Positions 6,372 to 8,636 of a stretch of DNA of 8,636 nucleotides are shown piece after piece. Both the position numbers and the translations under genes were made by a program. The notes beneath the pieces were generated by a model. It did no database searches. It saw only the letters and a program-made list of their open reading frames with translations, and had not been told where the DNA came from. The first letter of the stretch is position 1; every line of letters begins with the position of its first letter. This DNA comes from Desulfobulbaceae bacterium (GTDB lineage: Bacteria > Desulfobacterota > Desulfobulbia > Desulfobulbales > SURF-16), in contig JANTFJ010000096.1 of assembly GCA_024763495.1 (NCBI GenBank), positions 1-8,636 on the forward strand. Reading direction: 5' to 3'.

Positions 6372-7748
6372 ATGCCGATATACCAGAAAAAAGATGTTTC
6401 CCGCCTGCTGGCAGCCATAAAAAAAGATGAGGTAAATTCTGTTTATCTTTTATTTGGTGAACGTTTTTTGTGCCGGGATGTGGCTGATAAAATAATTGCC
6501 GCTCTACTGCCGGATGAAGGACAGCGGGCAAGTAATGTCCGGGAGATTGACGGAGACCGGGAAAATCCTGGAACTACCATGAACCTGTTGAAGAGTTACA
6601 GTCTCTTTCCCGGTCACCAGGTGTTCCGGGTGACGGATACCAGGCTGTTTTTGTCCAAAAATATGGCAAAATCTTTCTGGGTCAAAGCAGAAAAATTATT
6701 TAGTGAAAAAAAATTCGATCTTGCCGGTCGTCAACTGGGCAAAATGTTCAGCCTGGCCGGTTTAAAAGCGGATGATGAAATCAGCAGCCTGGCTGCCGGG
6801 CGCTGGAAGACCCTGTTTGGCTTTGCCAAACCTCAGGAGGTTAACTGGGTTAAAAAAGTGGAACTATCCGCAGTTTCAGACAATAATTCACAAAGTCAGG
6901 GTGCGGAAATTGTCGAGAATGTTTTCCGGAGCGGCATTCCGCCCCGGAATATTCTTATTTTAACTGCTGAAGCCGTTGACAAGCGGAAAAAACTATTTAA
7001 ATTTATTAAGAAAACAGGGGTGATTATCGACCTGGCAGTTGATAGCGGCGCAACAGCCGCGGCCCGCCGGAATCAGGATAATGTTGTCCGGGAATTAATT
7101 ATTCGTACCTTGCGCGATTTTCAGAAGAAAATTGAACCAAGGGCCATGCAGCTCTTGATGGAAAGAGTTGGCTTTCATCCGGTAGCGGCAGTAAATGAAA
7201 CTGAAAAACTGGCGCTATATGCCGCGGATTCCGAAATGATTGTCAGTGCTGATGTTGAAGCTATTACCGGACGAACCAGGGAAGAGGCCCTGTTTGAGTT
7301 TACCGAGGCCTTTGCCGGCGGTAATCTGGCTGCCGCCCTGGGAAGTCTTGATCGTTTACGGGAAAATGGTATTCATTCCCTGATGATTGTTGCCGGACTG
7401 CGAAATTTTATCCGAAAACTTCTTGTCGCCAGCTCAATCCTCAGGCAGTCGCGGCCCGCCTATTCCCGCAATATGTCATATCCTGTTTTTCAAAAAACTT
7501 ATCTGCCTCAACTAAAGGAGAGCAGGGATGAATTGCCTCCTGCTCTCAGCGGTCATCCCTATGTGGTTTATAAAACTTTTTTTCAGGCGGAAAAATTTTC
7601 TCTGGCTCAACTGAAACAGGGCCTGGCCCTGCTGCTGGAAACAGAACTGGAAATCAAGAGTTCCGGCATCCGGGACAATATTGTTTTGGAAAATTTTCTC
7701 TTTGGCTTTATGATGGAGAGGAACAAAAATTACAAAAACTTGTCTTAA
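6372..7748 (+). CDS. holA: DNA polymerase III, delta subunit (clamp loader), long form
   Basis: The delta subunit of the clamp-loader complex opens the beta sliding clamp during replication. The 458-residue product shows HolA landmarks in order: VNSVYLLFGERFLCRDV (21-37), SYSLFPGHQVFRV (76-88), ILILTAEAVDKRKKLFKFIKKTG (194-216), the EALFEFTEAFAGGNLAAAL helix (305-323) with HSLMIVAGLRNFIRKLL (335-351), and the C-terminal HPYVVYKTFFQAEKFSLAQLKQGLALLLETELEIKS (395-430). It is over 100 residues longer than E. coli HolA (343). Most of the extra length is an insertion at about 97-185 between two strands of the N-terminal domain. The open frame extends upstream to 6171, but that part is inside mobile element A4, so I start at ATG 6372, where the homologous sequence begins. 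The Shine-Dalgarno is weak (GAAG, close to the ATG). Any holA promoter lies in element A4 or in the 43 bases after it. Confidence 0.88.
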   Translation: MPIYQKKDVSRLLAAIKKDEVNSVYLLFGERFLCRDVADKIIAALLPDEGQRASNVREIDGDRENPGTTMNLLKSYSLFPGHQVFRVTDTRLFLSKNMAKSFWVKAEKLFSEKKFDLAGRQLGKMFSLAGLKADDEISSLAAGRWKTLFGFAKPQEVNWVKKVELSAVSDNNSQSQGAEIVENVFRSGIPPRNILILTAEAVDKRKKLFKFIKKTGVIIDLAVDSGATAAARRNQDNVVRELIIRTLRDFQKKIEPRAMQLLMERVGFHPVAAVNETEKLALYAADSEMIVSADVEAITGRTREEALFEFTEAFAGGNLAAALGSLDRLRENGIHSLMIVAGLRNFIRKLLVASSILRQSRPAYSRNMSYPVFQKTYLPQLKESRDELPPALSGHPYVVYKTFFQAEKFSLAQLKQGLALLLETELEIKSSGIRDNIVLENFLFGFMMERNKNYKNLS

Positions 7749-7819
7749 CACTAATGGGGCTGAAACAACAGAATGGAAGCTGCCGGAACCGGCTGTAAGT
7801 CTTACAGGATGTAATTTTT

Positions 7820-7827
7820 AACAAAAC
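7820..7827. repeat. Target-site duplication, left, of element B4
   Basis: AACAAAAC, identical to 8001-8008 on the other side of element B4. Confidence 0.8.
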
Positions 7828-8000
7828 GTAACTGCTCACAGGGCACCGCATATTCGGAGTCTTCGCTTACCTCCGCGATCAGTCCGGCTTACGTATGACT
7901 ATGGCTGCGCCGACCTGATCACGAAAATCTACGGCACCTTGTAACCAGTTACAATTACAGGGGTTGGCGAAGTTAGGACGCTTACCCTATGAGTAGTTAC
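7828..8000 (+). mobile_element. Family B miniature inverted-repeat element, intact copy B4
   Basis: A 173-bp element bounded by exact 8-bp direct repeats. The left end is GTAACTGCTCACAGGG. The right end, read inward, is GTAACTACTCATAGGG, 14 of 16 identical. An inner terminus at 7952 (inward GTAACTGGTTACAAGG) closes a 125-bp hairpin unit, whose core pairs CGCGATCAG (7874-7882) with CTGATCACG (7915-7923). A 48-bp tail follows. The tail holds TTGGCG (7964-7969) and TATGAG (7988-7993) at 18-base spacing, a possible outward promoter toward clpS. GTAA ends plus an 8-bp duplication point to the IS66 family. It has no coding capacity. Confidence 0.8.
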
Positions 8001-8008
8001 AACAAAAC
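8001..8008. repeat. Target-site duplication, right, of element B4
   Basis: AACAAAAC, identical to 7820-7827. Confidence 0.8.
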
Positions 8009-8009
8009 T

Positions 8010-8035
8010 GCGAAAATGCCGCCCTGTAACCGGTT
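8010..8035 (+). repeat. Remnant of a family B inner end, in the clpS leader
   Basis: GCGAAAAT at 8010-8017, then GCCG and CCCTGTAAC with CGGTTT, resembles the inner right end of B2 (GCGAAAAT, CTCCGGCA, CCCTGTAAACAGTT at 2825-2854) with a small internal deletion. It suggests that B4 inserted beside an older B copy. It ends eight bases before the clpS ATG. Confidence 0.4.
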
Positions 8036-8043
8036 TAAAAAAA

Positions 8044-8358
8044 ATGAGCAAAGTTGACAATAAATCAGAGAGTGGAGTTGCCACCAGGGAAAAACAACAA
8101 ATTCAAGAACCATCATTATATAAGGTCTTACTTCATAATGATGATTATACTACAATGGATTTTGTTATAATGGTGCTGGAGACTGTTTTCAGTAAAAATG
8201 TTGCTGAAGCCACCAGAATCATGATGAATGTTCATCAACAGGGTATTGGTATTGCCGGAGTTTATACCAGGGATATTGCTGAGACCAAGGTCGCTGTTGT
8301 CCATAATATTGCCCATAAAAATGAATTTCCCCTGAAGTGCTCCCTGGAGAAAGAGTAA
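8044..8358 (+). CDS. clpS: ATP-dependent Clp protease adaptor ClpS
   Basis: ClpS delivers N-degron proteins (those starting with Leu, Phe, Tyr or Trp) to the ClpAP protease. The 104-residue protein is of normal length, with a flexible N-terminal tail (1-24) and the ClpS core from about 25. The substrate pocket known from E. coli (N34, D35, D36, T38, M40, M62, V65, H66) is conserved with an offset of two: N32, D33, D34, T36, M38, M60, V63 and H64, in HNDDYTTMDFV and MMNVHQQGIGIAG. The C-terminal HNIAHKNEFPLKCSLEKE matches the family. ClpS is therefore likely functional and should regulate clpA, which commonly follows it but is not in this window: the next 278 bases are repeats. No Shine-Dalgarno is visible; the ATG follows an eight-base A run. 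The leader derives from mobile repeats. Confidence 0.95.
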   Translation: MSKVDNKSESGVATREKQQIQEPSLYKVLLHNDDYTTMDFVIMVLETVFSKNVAEATRIMMNVHQQGIGIAGVYTRDIAETKVAVVHNIAHKNEFPLKCSLEKE

Positions 8359-8366
8359 TTATTCAA

Positions 8367-8517
8367 GTAACTGTTCAGATGTGCCTTAGATTTTTCAGTT
8401 AGTGTCTGTCCGGAGATAGGCCATTTCCGGACAGACACCAGTTAGGACTGCGAAGCGTACTTGTGCCGCTTAAACAGGCCTGAATGGGCGAAGATGGAGT
8501 TGCAACTGAACAGTTAC
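8367..8517. repeat. Palindromic repeat unit with perfect 12-bp terminal inverted repeats
   Basis: GTAACTGTTCAG (8367-8378) is perfectly inverted as CTGAACAGTTAC (8506-8517). The unit is 151 bp, lies eight bases after the clpS stop, and encodes nothing convincing. Its ends share GTAACTG with family B, but the interior differs and contains a separate hairpin at 8402-8438. The left flank (TTATTCAA) and the right flank (start of the next unit) do not match, so there is no target duplication. It may be a third subfamily of the same elements, or part of a larger composite with the following unit. Confidence 0.6.
8402..8438. repeat. Perfect 13-bp hairpin nested in the post-clpS repeat
   Basis: GTGTCTGTCCGGA (8402-8414) and TCCGGACAGACAC (8426-8438) are perfect inverted repeats around an 11-base loop. 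It is flanked by the 7-bp direct repeat CAGTTAG (8396-8402 and 8439-8445). No T-tract follows on either strand, so it is not a standard terminator despite following clpS; a REP-like or tiny inserted palindrome fits better. Confidence 0.65.
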
Positions 8518-8518
8518 C

Positions 8519-8636
8519 GTAACTGCTCACAGGGCACCTCATATTTCCGCGATCAGCCTGTCTTACATAGCACCAGTATGCTGCGCCAGTCTGATCACAA
8601 AAATCTACGGCACCCTGCAACCAGTTACAAATACTG
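8519..8636 (+). mobile_element. Family B miniature element, copy B5, cut by the window end
   Basis: The left end GTAACTGCTCACAGGG (8519-8534) is identical to that of B4. The inner right end at 8628 reads GTAACTGGTTGCAGGG inward, closing a 110-bp hairpin unit with core GCGATCAG facing CTGATCAC. The tail begins at 8629 and leaves the window, so the outer end and target duplication cannot be seen. It starts one base after the preceding repeat unit, giving CAGTTAC-C-GTAACTG at the junction. Confidence 0.7.

Noticed and set aside
7775..7816. Intrinsic terminator after holA (CTGTAAGTCTTACAG followed by ATTTTT)
   Set aside because: The palindrome leaves a one-base centre, so only a five-pair stem could form, and the T-tract is eight bases away; too weak to call.
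2515..8000. REP elements of a RAYT or IS200/IS605 system
   Set aside because: The hairpin shape fits, but those systems do not make target duplications, and three exact 8-bp duplications are present.
8402..8438. Terminator of clpS
   Set aside because: The stem is strong, but no run of T follows on either strand.
1..8636. CRISPR array
   Set aside because: The repeats are over 100 bp, more than 1 kb apart in most cases, vary in sequence and sit in separate intergenic gaps; there is no regular spacer pattern.
1..8636. tRNA or rRNA genes
   Set aside because: No cloverleaf, GTTCRA-type T-loop context or rRNA sequence was recognised on either strand by eye; a covariance search was not possible.

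Overview
The window looks like chromosomal DNA from an anaerobic Gram-negative bacterium, most likely of the Desulfobacterota (former Deltaproteobacteria). This is inference from gene content: an oxygen-sensitive indolepyruvate:ferredoxin oxidoreductase, a LivH-type permease, a Tim44-like membrane protein, an unusually long HolA and ClpS. No rRNA or other marker confirms it. Seven protein genes are supported. On the minus strand, in transcription order, they are a Tim44-like protein (4745-3834), livH (3815-2943), iorA (2482-638) and iorB (638-144), plus nfo (6018-5164) as a separate unit. On the plus strand are holA (6372-7748) and clpS (8044-8358).

Layout: 1-131 holds two nested repeat fragments. 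144-2482 is the iorBA operon, with a one-base TAATG overlap. 2483-2942 is a 460-base gap filled mostly by two short mobile elements. 2943-4745 is livH plus the Tim44-like gene, 18 bases apart. 4746-5163 is a mosaic of decayed repeats. 5164-6018 is nfo with its own promoter. 6019-6371 is the divergent nfo/holA gap carrying an element with intact target duplications. 6372-7748 is holA. 7749-8043 holds another element with target duplications and a remnant that runs into the clpS leader. 8044-8358 is clpS. 8359-8636 holds two more repeat units, the last running off the window.

The most interesting content lies between the genes. Every gap longer than 20 bases carries copies of a short, gene-less, palindromic element in two related sequence families, here called A and B. 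Three copies (2515-2670, 6167-6320, 7828-8000) are bounded by exact 8-bp direct repeats (TTATTTTT, AAAAATGT, AACAAAAC), and their left ends begin GTAAGCG, GTAAGTG or GTAACTG. A GTAA terminus with an 8-bp target duplication is the signature of the IS66 family, so I infer non-autonomous IS66-type miniature elements (MITEs). They share a peculiar layout: a 109-125 bp hairpin unit with its own GTAA-like ends, followed by a 40-48 bp tail, with the target duplication outside the tail. No transposase is present.

The genes do not form one pathway. IorAB ferments aryl pyruvates to acyl-CoA plus reduced ferredoxin, and LivH is one subunit of an amino-acid importer, so uptake and catabolism of amino acids could be linked. 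Nfo (base excision repair) and HolA (clamp loader) are DNA-maintenance genes, and ClpS is a proteolysis adaptor. The elements sit 16-43 bases upstream of iorA, the Tim44-like gene, holA and clpS, so they probably shape or replace the promoters of those genes.
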